This document shows positions 11,334 to 22,139 of a stretch of 64,000 nt of DNA, one piece after another. The notes beneath the pieces are model-generated. The model had not been told where the DNA came from. It saw nothing but the letters and a program-made list of their open reading frames with translations, and did no database searches. Each line of letters opens with the position of its first letter. The stretch's first letter is position 1. This DNA comes from Bremia lactucae (taxonomy: Eukaryota; Oomycota; Peronosporomycetes; Peronosporales; Peronosporaceae): the NCBI RefSeq assembly GCF_004359215.1, contig NC_090619.1, forward strand, positions 2,149,498 through 2,213,497, in the 5' to 3' direction. A program made the translations under genes and the position numbers.

Positions 11334-11939
11334 TCATAGACTGACTTTAGAGGACGTTATAAGTCCACAGCATGCATTTTTTACGTGCCTTGCCCAGTTC
11401 ATGTGATGAAATTCTGCGAACGACGTTGCCCCATAATTAACTTTAAGTGTTATCGGAAGCTGCATGCGTTCGAGAACGATGTGTCGGCTGAATTTGCGGC
11501 TTTGTGCATCTCCGGCGAGAACAATCTTGCTATACACTTCATCTAAGTCAAACTGCAATCCACTGCTTAAGAATTGCATGGCTCCTCTCCCTCTACACGG
11601 GACGTGACAGCATGTCCGAGATGCAGTGCATATTTGATCCAGGCAAGCCAAATGTCCTCCAAGTATATTGCCAATAGCAGCGGCAAGCTTGGCAAAGGAA
11701 CACCCGATTTACTGATAATTCGCTTCTGTGGGTGAGTTGGAGAGAGCTATCCACTGGATCCAGAACTTGTCGTACTCCTCTGTCTTGCTACAATGCCGGT
11801 TCGCTCTTGCTTGCACATACTTTTTATCTGCGAACAGCAGATCAGCACAGTAGAGCTCGGGAACGCCAATTTTATTTCTGCAATCAGCGCCAATTCTACG
11901 ATCCACAACCACAGCTTTTTTTGTTATAAATCTGAGCAA
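11334..11939 (-). pseudogene. PrimPol-like archaeo-eukaryotic primase relic
   Basis: Two minus-strand frames. 11939-11709 holds TEEYDKFWIQWIAL, resembling the Y.EFW..Y segment before the catalytic part of PrimPol. 11651-11334 holds LQFDLDEVY and SRKFSRHIVLE, resembling the D-L-E metal site region and the conserved KFSRHLI motif of eukaryotic PrimPol. A nearby NYGATSFAEF fits the segment that follows in the family. PrimPol is a primase-polymerase that restarts stalled forks. Stops at about 11709 and 11334 and the lack of a full DxE pair make this a relic, either of the host gene, of a captured gene inside a transposon, or of a large-DNA-virus insertion. Assignment is by remembered motif only. 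Confidence 0.4.
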
Positions 11940-12789
11940 TTGGCCAAAGCAGTCCCGAAATTGATGCAGAGCCCATACGTAGTCTCTTTCACTTTATATC
12001 GAAAGAAAGGCGTAAGCCAGCGAGACTGTTTGGTATATCTATAATATCAGCCGTTAATTTCCGTCTAACGCTGGTAACGCTTTGCAAAACCGTCAAGCTT
12101 TACCTGTTTGTCTTGTACGTTGAGTCCATTATAAAGACCTGGGTACACAAAGAGGCAACTTGGCTTTTTAGTGGTACGTTTTAAAGCACGCATAATTGTT
12201 AGAACATTATAGGTTGTGATACGCACTGCATTTGCCGTAAATCTCGCTTCAACCGATACAGCCGTTGTTGGCGCAAAGAATAAACGAGTCAACTCTCCAC
12301 TATCGCTTTGCCGGAGCTTGTAGTAGACATTTTTATTCTCAAAAACGGTCCAAAAGTGCCTCGACTGGTGACTTGTTCGCGACTACAGTAGTTCTGAAGT
12401 CAAGAGTGAGAAATGGCTTACCTCTATTGCTTTTTTGGTTAGCTTCGTTAAGAAAGATAGTTACTTGTTTGCGTCTGCAGTAGTTCTGGAATTAATAAAA
12501 AGAAACATTCGTTCTGAGTTGTTAAATATTACGAAGCAGATCGTGATCGTGATCGCCATACCCTTTGCTTGATGTTGTAAACGTCTTTATTGACCAGTAA
12601 GCAACACGAATCGTTCTGACGAATGGTCACAAAAATTACGCGCGGTGTCGCCTCAGTGTTTCTCATTTTCATCACTTCCACTTCTTGTTCCGGTTGCATG
12701 ACTCGGTTCATCGCATATGCAGCAGGGTCTTCTGTGGCACTGTGACCAGAATGCCTGCTAAGGAGGACTTCAAAGTTCCAGACATAGGT
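11940..12789. other. no recognisable gene
   Basis: Short open frames only (for example minus strand 12065-12292, 75 codons, no domain). Possibly further decay of the primase relic or an unclassified repeat. Confidence 0.4.
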
Positions 12790-13161
12790 CCATTCATCCG
12801 CTCATATTGCCCTCTGGATGACAACTTGCCACTTGCAATTCGTTTTTATTGTTGACGTCCGACAAAAACCGCTCTCTTCAAGTTTAAGTTCTCGAGCAAA
12901 TGCACATTTCAACCAGAGCTTCCGTATTCCCGTGTCAGCGTTGTTTGTCTTCGACCCACCGAGCACGGTTTACGGCAAACCCTTCTGCATGGCAAAGGCT
13001 CTGACTGCGTCCTCTGCGTTTTTGAGAGAAGGGTAACATGCACTGGGTGGGTCTTCCATAAGCTTAAGTTGGACAGCGTGTCGAGAAGTGAGGAGAGGGA
13101 CGGGGGTCCCGTTAGCAAGGGGGCGTCCAGATAGCAGCTCCCTAGTAAATATTATGTCCAA
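12790..13161 (-). pseudogene. MULE transposase N-terminal zinc-binding fragment
   Basis: The minus strand reads YPSLKNAEDAVRAFAMQKG, then after a frameshift LWLKCAFARELKLEE and TSTIKTNCKWQVV. This is the pattern of the FAR1/MULE DNA-binding domain (A..FA...GF / LWL.C.R....R / T....NC.W). It stops where LTR-like DNA starts at 13162. Confidence 0.4.
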
Positions 13162-13436
13162 TAAGAGAAAATAACTAAAGAAGTAAGAAATTATTATTTT
13201 CTCATAAAATTTGACTTAATAGTTCCGAAATCACCAAATTTGGTAATATTGACATAATACGACATTAGTTCGATTGATTACTTGATTGGCGGGTGCGCAA
13301 GGAGGCGCATTGCATATTTAGTTATAAATATATTAGAGCCAGTTGATAGAAGTTCGTTATTAAAGAACTTAATACATTAATGCTGTTTTACGTTATCCTT
13401 ACACTAAATCCTTAGTATAAACCCTTAGAAGCTAAG
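13162..13436 (+). mobile_element. truncated LTR, family C
   Basis: Matches the start and middle of the family C LTRs at 31358-31840 and 58529-59015: AATAAGAGAAAATAA, GACTTAATAGTTCCGAAATC, CAAATTTGGTAAT, GCGCAAGGAGGCGC, CTTAGAAGCTAAG. Its 3' end (CTGTGTACGTGAAG onward) is missing, cut exactly where the family A LTR begins at 13437. Confidence 0.65.
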
Positions 13437-13938
13437 TGTGACGGGGCACTGCCGACTTGTACTGATTCAGTACAAGTCCACTTCGCACTGCTTCAGTGCG
13501 AGTGGTGCCTCACGTCACTTCATGTACACTAGTACGTGCAGAAGAAGAATCTCTTCAGAGCACTTGCTTTAAAGAGGGTCCAAAGAAAACTGATTTCAAT
13601 ATAATTAAGCTCTTCTGTTTCTATCTATTTAATACTAATTTAATTATAAACTAATACAAATTATGTAATAAAATCTTATCTGTCTCTCTCTTTGCGCGCG
13701 TCCAGTGCAGACTGGACCGCGGAGCAAGTAGATATAATGGCCTATATGTACCAATGGATAAGCTTTCCGAATATTAGTATGTAAAATATTCGCCAAATAT
13801 TCTCTACCTTTTAGATAATATATAATTAACAACTTTTAAGTGTCTATTTAATATTCGCCAAATATTCTCTACATTTTAGATTATATATAATTAACAACTT
13901 TTAAGTGTTAATTTCATGTAACGACACCCCCCGTTATA
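13437..13938 (-). mobile_element. LTR, family A (3' LTR of the minus-strand element to its right)
   Basis: Bounded by TGTGACGGGG and CCCCGTTATA, degenerate forms of the TGTAACGGGG...CCCCGTTACA termini. It is about 50 bp longer than other family A LTRs because AATATTCGCCAAATATTCTC (13785) is tandemly duplicated 65 bp further on (13850). A polypurine tract (AAGGGAGGGG on the minus strand) abuts it at about 13940-13955, fixing it as the 3' LTR of a minus-strand element. Confidence 0.8.
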
Positions 13939-14055
13939 TCACCCCTCCCTTAACTGACAATCACTCTGACTGGCACTGAAAAGAGTGGTCACTATAAGAC
14001 CACTTAATTGAAAACGATGTTGATTGGTCAGAACCATCATTTTTAAGTCTATCGC

Positions 14056-15700
14056 ATGGGTTACAAGTCCATGCGGTATGCAAATAGTGCGGCGCCTTCT
14101 TCTGCGGTAGGTGCAGCCGCGGGCGACGCATTCTTATTACTGTTTCTTGCGGCAGACGTTCCGTCTGACGTAGTATCATCTTCTCCCACAACACTGCACG
14201 TGATGAGTCACCACGTGAATGCGACCCATTTTTGGAGGTCGACAATGATTGCGAGTCGGACGAAATGGCCGACTCGGGGAGAGAAGAACAGTCGCCTGAT
14301 CGTCGTCAGGCGGCTGACTGAGCCTTCGAAATAAGGGGGCTTAACCGGATGGACATGCTATAAGCGTTCGCTATAGCATGTTTGGTTCGGACGATAAGGA
14401 TGATTCCTCATCGCCAGCACCGTCTCCCGTGCCGTCACCCGCACTTATTTCTGTGCGTGGTGATGACGATGGCGTAAGCCATCGTAATAAAAGTTCTGGT
14501 GATACCCCTGCTTCAGTGGGTACTACTCAGGGGAGTGCAGACAATAAAATGTATCGTCTTGCACCTGAGAAAAAGCCGTGGCTTTTGCCCGAACGGCAAG
14601 TTAGTAGCTTGTCTGGAGATACTACTCCTCACAATAAATTTCTCTTATGTATTGCGCCAAAGCTACATGGCCTTGGTCCTAGCGCGAAAGTACCTCGCGC
14701 TGAGGAAGGGTTTTATCTCAATGCTTATTTTAAGCATCGATGGCATAGTGGCAACAACAAGCGAGATAAATCTCGTTGATGCAAGCTTGGAGCGCATTTA
14801 TACGCAATGTCAAAGACATTGGACGCAAAGCCTGGCTTCAAAGACTTACGCGATTCGCGTTAAGTTTGAAAACGAACTCCAACCGGTGCAAAATTTAAAA
14901 TGCATCGGTTGTCTCGTGATACAGGGCTTCCATGCCTCACGTGGGGTGATCCCTGTCCGTCTTGTGTTGACAACACAAAACGAGTGAAAGGGGGTGTCTA
15001 TTCCCTTTCTTCGCAATGGGGAAGGGCTCGCATCTCTATCGAGATGCGCGATGCGATTGACGTTTTGCAATCGATTTACATGCGGCAGGGGCGCGTGTTT
15101 TCCGATGGACTTTCTGATCCATCTAATGGTCTTGTCATACTGACAGACGAGGCCCTCAACGTCAACATCCAGCTGGGTACGAGGCTCCCAGTCGTCATGC
15201 GAAGGTGGATAACCGCGCCAGCGAACAAGATAACTCGTCCGCTGCCCCTTCACATCACGGTGGTTTAGAATATGTACCACAAGGAAACGTTGACCACCGT
15301 GGGAATCCACCAATATTTGTGGCGAAGGAAAATTTAGATCCGATCGATGTGTCGGATGTAGAGTCGAAGATCGACAAACTCGATCGCTTCCTCCATGATT
15401 TGGAGGTTGGACTTGATCACGAGCGCGGTAAGCGTCGCTCGTTCGAGTAGACGGTGCTGGCTCACCATATTGAACGGTTAAAAAATTGTTCGAAAAGTGC
15501 GTACTCAATGTTGGTGTACGAACGAAAATATCACGCTCTCGTGGTGGGCTGTCTTCCGCTCATCGCGGTTTCGAGGATCTTCGGACCCGACATCAGATTA
15601 TCTAGATTCAGCATGAGAATTTGGTTCTTGACCACAAGAATCATTAAAAGAATCTTAAAGAGGGTGGTCAGCTCCGTCCTCGGAAGAATCCGCGTACTGA
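14056..15700 (+). pseudogene. antisense retrotransposon gene (aORF), copy 2
   Basis: Plus-strand gene starting 118 bp inside the 3' LTR of a minus-strand chromovirus. In order: an Ala/Ser-rich start (MRYANSAAPSSAVGAAAG), a Ser/Pro/Asp segment (SSSPAPSPVPSP at 14410), RLAPEKKPWLLPE (14556), the Cys motif GLPCLTWGDPCPSC (14928-14969), then HHGGLEYV (15260) and a predicted coiled-coil with LDHERGKRR (15412-15438) and YERKYHAL (15518). The open frames 14056-14334, 14378-14779, 14900-15268 and 15205-15450 are separated by a few frameshifts. The second half is antisense to the chromodomain. Unknown function; no membrane segment or enzyme motif. Confidence 0.65.
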
Positions 15701-16484
15701 TGGTACAGGCGGAGTCGACCAACGCAAAACTTAGGATGATGTCGCATCTTACGTGGCTATTCTATGTAGACGCATTGCCTCTGCGATGCAGTACACGGAA
15801 TGGCCCAATGAAGAACTTGGGTAGTAGTTTACTGCTACCCACATTAGTGACTACACGCTTAGGTAAGTTTACCGTAGAGAGTAGTACTAGGTCATTAACT
15901 TTTTCATGAAGAAACAATTGATCTTCCATGTTTGTTTGCGTTCCGTTTCCGCCGGTCCACTGCATTAGCAATGAGTCCTGTACGAAATGTCTTCCTGATT
16001 CTCGGAGCCAGCAGAAATTCCTCTGCTGCGACACATATGTTTGTCTTTTCCAGTGCGCTTTGTGCGCACTGCCGTGAGATCTTTCTGATCTTCGATGTCG
16101 GTTGCTTCGACATCGACATCACTCGCGTCGTTGGTAACTTCGACGCGTGATGAGCATGAGCCAAAAATGATTTGCTCGTGCGAGTCCACCCCCTTAAACC
16201 AGAGAATCCCTCTTATTATGTGGGTATGCGTTGTAGACGCATGCACCGAATTGTTGATGTCGAATTCGACCATCGGTAAAAACATGCTTCAATTCGGACA
16301 CGACTGGACGTAACCTCAAAGTATCTCTTTGAGGATGCTATTTACGCGTTGCGTCTGACCATCTATCTCTGGTTGATCAGAAGTTGACATAGTCAGCCGT
16401 GTTCCGAGAGATCGAAACACGGATTGCAAAAGCTCCGTGTACCGTGGATCTACTCGAGACCAGTTCACGGCGTAAGCCGGCATC
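14846..16484 (-). pseudogene. chromovirus integrase C terminus and chromodomain
   Basis: The minus strand gives FLPMVEFDINNSVHASTTHT (about 16280; integrase core end), FVQDSLLMQW, LLSTVNLPKRVVTNVGSSKL (about 15840), then a well preserved chromodomain in 15508-14846: HRDVKGQRTSYLVRWRGYPP, DDWEPRTQL. The chromodomain aromatic and W.EP residues are intact. The element is cut at about 16484, where a copy in the opposite orientation begins inside its protease end. Confidence 0.8.
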
Positions 16485-16561
16485 AATCCGCTAAGATGCG
16501 TGCCACTTGTTGATCAGATGACCATCTGATGAACGTTTTGGAGCGTCCACAAGCGTTTGGA

Positions 16562-16658
16562 TGAAGTACGAGGAGGTGCGATGACCTCACTTGTGGTACG
16601 GTCATCGCACCTCCTCGTACTTCACTCCACAGTGTGATTTTTAATCACACTGTGGAGT
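16562..16658. repeat. two adjacent perfect hairpins
   Basis: Stem 1: 16562-16586 pairs with 16600-16624, 25 bp without mismatch, 13-nt loop. Stem 2: 16624-16639 pairs with 16643-16658, 16 bp, 3-nt loop. The equivalent sequence in the sister copy (21225-21330) has only imperfect versions. Confidence 0.9.
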
Positions 16659-16828
16659 CAGCTGCCGGCGGCTGTGCGAATGCACATGCAGCGCCGATGG
16701 TCCATCACTCGAATAAGTCGAGTGGATTGAGACATGACTGCATGCCTGGTCGGCGACGTTCAAGGAAGATAACGGTTGTATAAAAAGGGCAACACGATGA
16801 TCCTAGGTCGAGGAGAGAGTCGATCGTA

Positions 16829-17143
16829 GTGGACCCGACTGTGATAGCGCAATCACAGTCGGAAGACGTTGAGGGAATAAGTCCCCACGTACTTAAGGAG
16901 AAGTCTCCTCAAATAGTTAATGCTGATGTGACTAGACTTCAGCATCCCGAGGGATTAATCCCTCGTCAGCCGGTTGATAAATGTCAGGAAGAAACCGAGA
17001 CATTGAATATCTTGGTTAATTACGGATCAAAAGTAGCCGCTTATACTCTTGATCTGTATGCGCCTCCGAAGTTAACTTCGGATACAAAGCAATTACCAAC
17101 CCTAGAACCCAAGCGGTTCTTGAGAGATCTGTATAGCGGATAG
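16829..17143 (+). pseudogene. pol linker between protease and RT
   Basis: 104 codons, Glu/Ser/Pro-rich, ending LPTLEPKRFLRDLYSG. The last part is the conserved EPKRFLRDL.SG.I..IC.LV segment that precedes RT in all family members here. It is disordered and of no known separate activity. Confidence 0.6.
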
Positions 17144-17616
17144 AATCAATTAGATCTGCGTACTCGACACAGAAAAAGAATACGTAACCGATATTTGGAC
17201 AGCGGTAATTTTGCAGAGAACGAAAGAATTCTCAGCAGCTCCTCGATGGACAAAAGTGTCCTCGATGTGAAGACTCGGATTGAGATATATACTACCTAGT
17301 CCTAAGAGTCACTTAAAACAAATCCTTTATACAAGAATTTGATTTAATTCAGGGATGCATTTTCTGAAACAGTTCCATGCGAGTTGCCTAACGATACAGG
17401 CACTCGACATGAGATCGAGCTGAAACCGGGCTCGAAGTACTGTGTCATGAATTAGTGGCCACTGTCTCGTGACCAAGTACTTGCGATCAATAAATTCTTT
17501 ATCGACCGATCCAAAGCGGGCCATGGATGAAGAAACCTCCCCACATAGCTTTCCGACCTTCTGTGTGCGATAGACCACAGGAGGGTGGCGGATAGTGCAC
17601 GCATTTAACAAACTGA

Positions 17617-17985
17617 ATGCTGCAACGGTACCGGCTTAAACGCCGATACCGAGAAAGACGTAATCATAGATGGTATACCATCTTTTCGTCTATGGATCTG
17701 ATGGATGGATTTCATCAGATCCTTATGCGAGATCGGGGCATCCCGTACACAGCAGTGAGCACTCCCAGTGGGATGCTCTCGGAATGGCTAGTAATGCCAC
17801 AGGGGCTTAGTAACGCCCCTGCAACATTCAACAGATGCGTGACAAATCTGTTGAGACCGGTGCGAGAATTTGCACCGAGTTATTCTGGCGATGTATTCAT
17901 CCATAGCCAGGCCATGGACGGAAAGACGGATGTGGAAGTTCATAAAACTCACGTTTGTCAGGTTCTTTCACATGCAAAAGCATAA
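17617..17985 (+). pseudogene. reverse transcriptase with lost catalytic site
   Basis: IFSSMDLMDGFHQILMRDRG and LSEWLVMPQGLSNAPATFNR are the RT palm. The catalytic Y-F-D-D reads Y-S-G-D at 17881-17892, removing the first of the two metal-binding Asp residues. RNase H remnants follow (18340-18720: CDASDFAIGC in broken frames). Confidence 0.8.
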
Positions 17986-18835
17986 GTTGTACGCAAATCT
18001 CAAGAAGTGAATATCCGCTGCAAGCGAATTACCACTTCTTGGGCGCATCGTCAGTTAACACGGCGTGCGCTCTGATCCCGAAAGATCAAGGCAATTACCG
18101 ACTGGCCAGTTCCAGTCGATGTCAAGGGACTTAGAAATTACTTGGGCTAGCGGCGTACTTGCACAAGTACTCCTGCAATTATGCGAGATGATAGTTCATC
18201 TCTCTTTTCTCTCAAAAAAGACAATAAATGGTTTGGGGACGCTGATTGTCAGCGTTCCAGTAAGAAAATCAAGCAAAGCTTGATGCAATCGCCCATCTTG
18301 GCGATTGCAGATCAAAAACAGACCATTCCATGTGGTCTGTGACGCCAGCGATTTCGCAATCGGCTGCGGGTTAATTCTATACGATACAGATGGCGCGGAG
18401 TGCGTCGTCTGCTACCAATCGCGTCAGCTGCAACCAGCTGAACGCAATTAATAAGTGTATGACAATGAACTCCTTGCCATCAAACCAAACATGCTCTGGC
18501 TAAATTTAGGGTCTATCTCCTCAGAGATAGACCGTTCATCGTATATACGAACCATGCGTCGTTACACACGGCCGTAAACAGCCCACACCTCTAGAAAAGA
18601 ATGGCGAGGTGGCTATCCTTCTTTCGCGGAGTATAATTTTTTCGTGGAATGTAAACCAGGACGACTTAATGTCGTTGCTGATGCGTTATCATTCCGACCC
18701 GATTTCGAGCCGTCTGCGCATTCCAACAGTGAAAATATCTCACTGTTGCAACACTCATTACAAGTGTTCCATCATCAACTCTGCTTGATGACGTAAAGAA
18801 AGCCTACACAAAAGGTTAAGACCGTCCGCGTTTTA

Positions 18836-19149
18836 ATGAATCATCTTATAAATCCATCAAATAAATATTTTAAAGATTTACCGGCTTTATATCGATCGTC
18901 ATCCGATCGATACACAACACGCAACGGCTTACTGTACTACACAGTCGTTGTCGGCGTCACTCCATGTGCCGCCGTCCCTATTTACAATGATTTGCACATC
19001 ACGTGTGAGCGTCACGATGCACAAACAAGTGGGCATCGTGAACGTGAGAAAACTTATCCCACAGTAAGTCGCGACTTTTACTGGCCCCGCCAGTGTCAGT
19101 CCGTGCGCAAGTACATTCGTGATTGCGAGGTATGTCAACGGGTGAAGCC
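18836..19149 (+). pseudogene. integrase zinc-binding domain fragment
   Basis: HDAQTSGHREREKTYPTVSR and FYWPRQCQSVRKYIRDCEVC contain the H..H...C..C zinc-binding set (GH...K, C-E-V-C). It is interrupted directly after CQRVKP by LTR sequence. Confidence 0.75.
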
Positions 19150-19549
19150 CACTTTAAAGTTGTTAGTAAATATTGTATCTAAAAAATAGATAATATTAAG
19201 AGAATGTTACTTTACATACTAATATTCGGGAAGCTTATCCATTGGTACATATAGGCCATTATATCTACTTGCTCCGTGGTCCAGTCCGCACTGGACGCGC
19301 GTAAAGAGAGAGACAGATAAGACTTTATTACATGATTGTATTAGTTTATCATTTATTTAGTATTAAGTAGATTGACAAGAAGAACTTAATTATATTAAAA
19401 CCATTTTAAATTAACTATATTTAAAGCAAGTGTTTTAAAGAGATTCTTCCTCTGCACGTACTAGTGTACGTGAAGTTACGTGAGGCACCACTCGCACTGA
19501 ATCAGTGCGAAGTGGACTTAGCAGTACAAGTCGGCAGTGCCCCGTTACA
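19150..19549 (+). mobile_element. LTR, family A, missing its first ~31 bp
   Basis: Homologous to 25154-25593 from CACTTTAAAGTTGTTA onward and ends GCCCCGTTACA at 19549. The terminal TGTAACGGGGTGTATCGCTA part is absent. It serves as 5' LTR for the element to its right (a primer-binding site follows) while directly joining the integrase of the element to its left. Confidence 0.8.
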
Positions 19550-19551
19550 CA

Positions 19552-19566
19552 TGGTAGCACTATGTA
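19552..19566 (+). promoter_or_regulatory. minus-strand primer-binding site
   Basis: TGGTAGCACTATGTA lies 2 nt after the LTR. TGGTA(G/T)CA is complementary to a tRNA 3' end ...TGCTACCA. Initiator tRNA-Met is the usual primer of chromoviruses, so it is the likeliest match (inference). Confidence 0.55.
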
Positions 19567-19569
19567 CTC

Positions 19570-20767
19570 CGTCCATCACGGTTCTATCATCTAAAATGGA
19601 CATGCTAGATGATAATGGTAATACGCATCTCGTTCTGCGTGTAAGCTACTCATTTCTAAGTGACATAGAAAGGAGTGCGGTCGAACGAATGAGTTCGACC
19701 GCTAAGAATTATGCCATCTTGGCCATGCTGTCGGGTTTGGACAGAGACGCATTCCATTCAGTTATCGCCAAGTTCATACAAAATGAACTTGACGAGCGAA
19801 GGAGACGGCAGCCTCTCTTAATCAACAAAGCTCTCAACAAGCAGAACTGTTGATGTTACTACAGGTACAGACCCCAGACCCCTGTACCTGGGATGACGCA
19901 CACGCGTCGTCTCGAAACCTTAAAGATAGACATCTTTAGTATAGGGGGAGTTGAAGAAGACTCCCTTTTAAGATGGTTCGTCGAGTTGGACGATGATATA
20001 AGGGCTCGTCACATCGTCGACGAAAAAATGCAAGTCGCATTTGCTCAGTCAAATTTGGCAGGTCGTGCCAAAACTTGGGCACTAGGCCAGAAGTTGTGCG
20101 ACCTATATGTCTCTGGGCTTCTAAAGCACGGCTCAACAGACGTTTGAACCGCCTAGGACTGAGTTCAGAATTCGATCAGAGCTTCTGAAGCTCAAGCAAG
20201 GCAAGCGTGATGTTCACGATTATGCCCAGCATATACGACTCTTAGCGAATTGTATCACAGACAACCCCAGTCCATGAACACACGTTGATGACGGTGTTCA
20301 TGCAAGGTCTTACGGATGGTCCCGTAAAGACCCACCTGTTCCGCTTGGAACTGGATACGCTTGAAGAAGAATAATATGTAGTGGAACAGGAGGACTTTCG
20401 CTTGAGACAGGATCAAACTTGTTCGTCGTCGTATCGTCCTCCAAGATGACACGAGCTTGGATGTCCAGAACCTATGGACCTCTCTTATGCCGAAAGCGAG
20501 AAACCTCGCTTTTCGAACAATATGCGATTGCAGAAATGCAATCGCTGTCAAAAGTTAGGACACCACGCTCATGAGTGTAGTGTCCTACGCCCAGTACCGA
20601 GAAAAACTGAACGTAATTATGGATCGAATGCCAAAAAGGGCAACGGTCGCGGGTCCGACGTTTTGCGAAATCGCAACTCCGAGGCAGACCGGCATAAAAC
20701 GGTTGGGTCAGTAAGGGCGCAACGCCCTACTGATCCAGTAACCTCAAGAGAATTTGCAATCCTTTGA
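19570..20767 (+). pseudogene. gag with CCHC zinc knuckle
   Basis: The capsid-type segment DSLLRWFVELDDDI..RHI and QSNLAGRAKTWALGQKL (about 19960-20090) is the Retrotrans_gag core. In the nucleocapsid, CNRCQKLGHHAHEC at about 20540-20580 is a canonical C-x2-C-x4-H-x4-C knuckle for RNA packaging. At least three frame changes break the 400-codon protein. Confidence 0.8.
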
Positions 20768-20846
20768 CTAAAGTTGCTCCAGACACACAATAATTATGTG
20801 TCTCTGCTCCTGGCGATGAGGTACCCCTCATCACCTTGTAGTTAAA

Positions 20847-21374
20847 GTGACAAATGATTTGTCACTCAGAGCCCTAGTGAACTGTGGAGCGTCGAATAAC
20901 TTTATTCGTCGCCAGTCACTAGAGGGTCGTAGGCTCAAATATGTTGAGCGCGACATCCCTCCAACGAGGATGACGGTGCGTCTAGCGACAGGCGCATCGA
21001 TAACAGTAATGAAACGCGTAGTGAAATTTCACTACACGTTAAGAGATTTACAGTATGATGATGATTTCATCGTACTGGATTTGGATGACAAATTTGATGT
21101 CATCCTAGGTTTACCTTGGCTCAGAAAATACGAGCCAAGGATCAGCTGGCAGCATCGATCCGTAAAGATGCCTGCCACTTGTTCATCAGATGGCCATCTG
21201 ATGAACGTCTTGGAGCGTCCACAAGCGTGTGGATGTACTACGAGTGAGTGCGATGGCCTCACTTGTGGTACGGTCGTTAGTACGACAGGACCAGATCACA
21301 GTGTGATTACTAATCACACTGAGGAGTCAGCTGCCGGCGGCTGTGCTAATACACAAGCAGCGATTGAGAAATGA
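20847..21374 (+). pseudogene. aspartic protease with mutated catalytic Asp
   Basis: 175-codon open frame. The active-site D-x-G reads N-C-G-A (ALVNCGASNNFIRR, Asn codon at 20880), so the catalytic Asp is Asn. Flap and C-terminal motif DVILGLPWLRKYEPRISW are intact. The tail reaches the hairpin-prone region that is rearranged in the sister copy at 16562. Confidence 0.8.
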
Positions 21375-21684
21375 ATGTACGCCTAGTTGGTGACATTCAA
21401 GGAATATACCGGTTGTTTAAAGGGGCAACCGATGATCCTAGGTCGAGAATAGAGTCGACCTATTGCACAAAACGAACGGGATCTCAGCAGCTCTTCAATG
21501 AACGAAAGTGTCCTCGATGTGAAGACTTGGATTTAGAGAAATGATACTCAATCCTGAAAGTCACTTAAGACAAATCCTCTATACGAGAATTAAATAGAAC
21601 TCAGGGATGTATTCCCTGAAGTAGTTCCATGCGAGTTGCCTAACGATAAAGGCACTTGATATCATCGAGCTCAAACCGGGCTCG

Positions 21685-22120
21685 ATGTACTGTGTCATGA
21701 AGCAGTGGCCACCGCCTCGTAAACAAGTACTTGCGATCGATAAATTCTTTACCGATCGAGTAAAAGCGGGCCATGAAAGGAAGTCAACCTCCCCACATAG
21801 CTCTCCAACCTTCTGTATGCCAAAGGCGACAGGAGGGTGGCGGATAGTGCACGCATTTAATAAACTGAATGCTGCAACGGTACCGGCTCAAACGCCGATA
21901 CCTAGAAAAGACGTAATCATAGATGGTATGTCTAAGAGTACCATCTTTCCGTCTATGGATCTGATGGATGATTTTTATCAGATCCTTATGCGTGAACAAG
22001 ACATCCCGTACACAGCAGTGAGCACTCCCAGTGGGATGCTCTGGAAATAGCTCGTAATACCACCGGGGCTTAGTAATGCCCCTGCAACTTTCAACAGATG
22101 CGTAACGAATCTGTTGAGAC
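21685..22120 (+). pseudogene. reverse transcriptase, N-terminal half
   Basis: CVMKQWPPPRKQVLAIDKFF, KATGGWRIVHAFNKLN and STIFPSMDLMDDFYQILMRE are intact fingers/palm. A stop replaces Trp or Glu after GMLWK at 22050. At about 22120 the sequence jumps to integrase upstream DNA, deleting the YxDD box and RNase H. Confidence 0.85.
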
Positions 22121-22139
22121 CAAGGACCTTCTGCGTTTA

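Larger units (their letters stand above)
16490..19149 (+). mobile_element. RT-dead chromovirus copy (protease end to integrase zinc finger)
   Basis: Plus-strand internal region of a family A element: protease tail (16490-16740), pre-RT linker, RT, RNase H remains and integrase zinc-binding domain, stopping at the LTR at 19150. It is nearly the same sequence as 44747-47230 and shares its damage: a stop in RT (GCT-TAA-ACG, 17637), a 12-nt-scale loss after ATAGATGGTA, and YSGD instead of YFDD. Confidence 0.85.
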
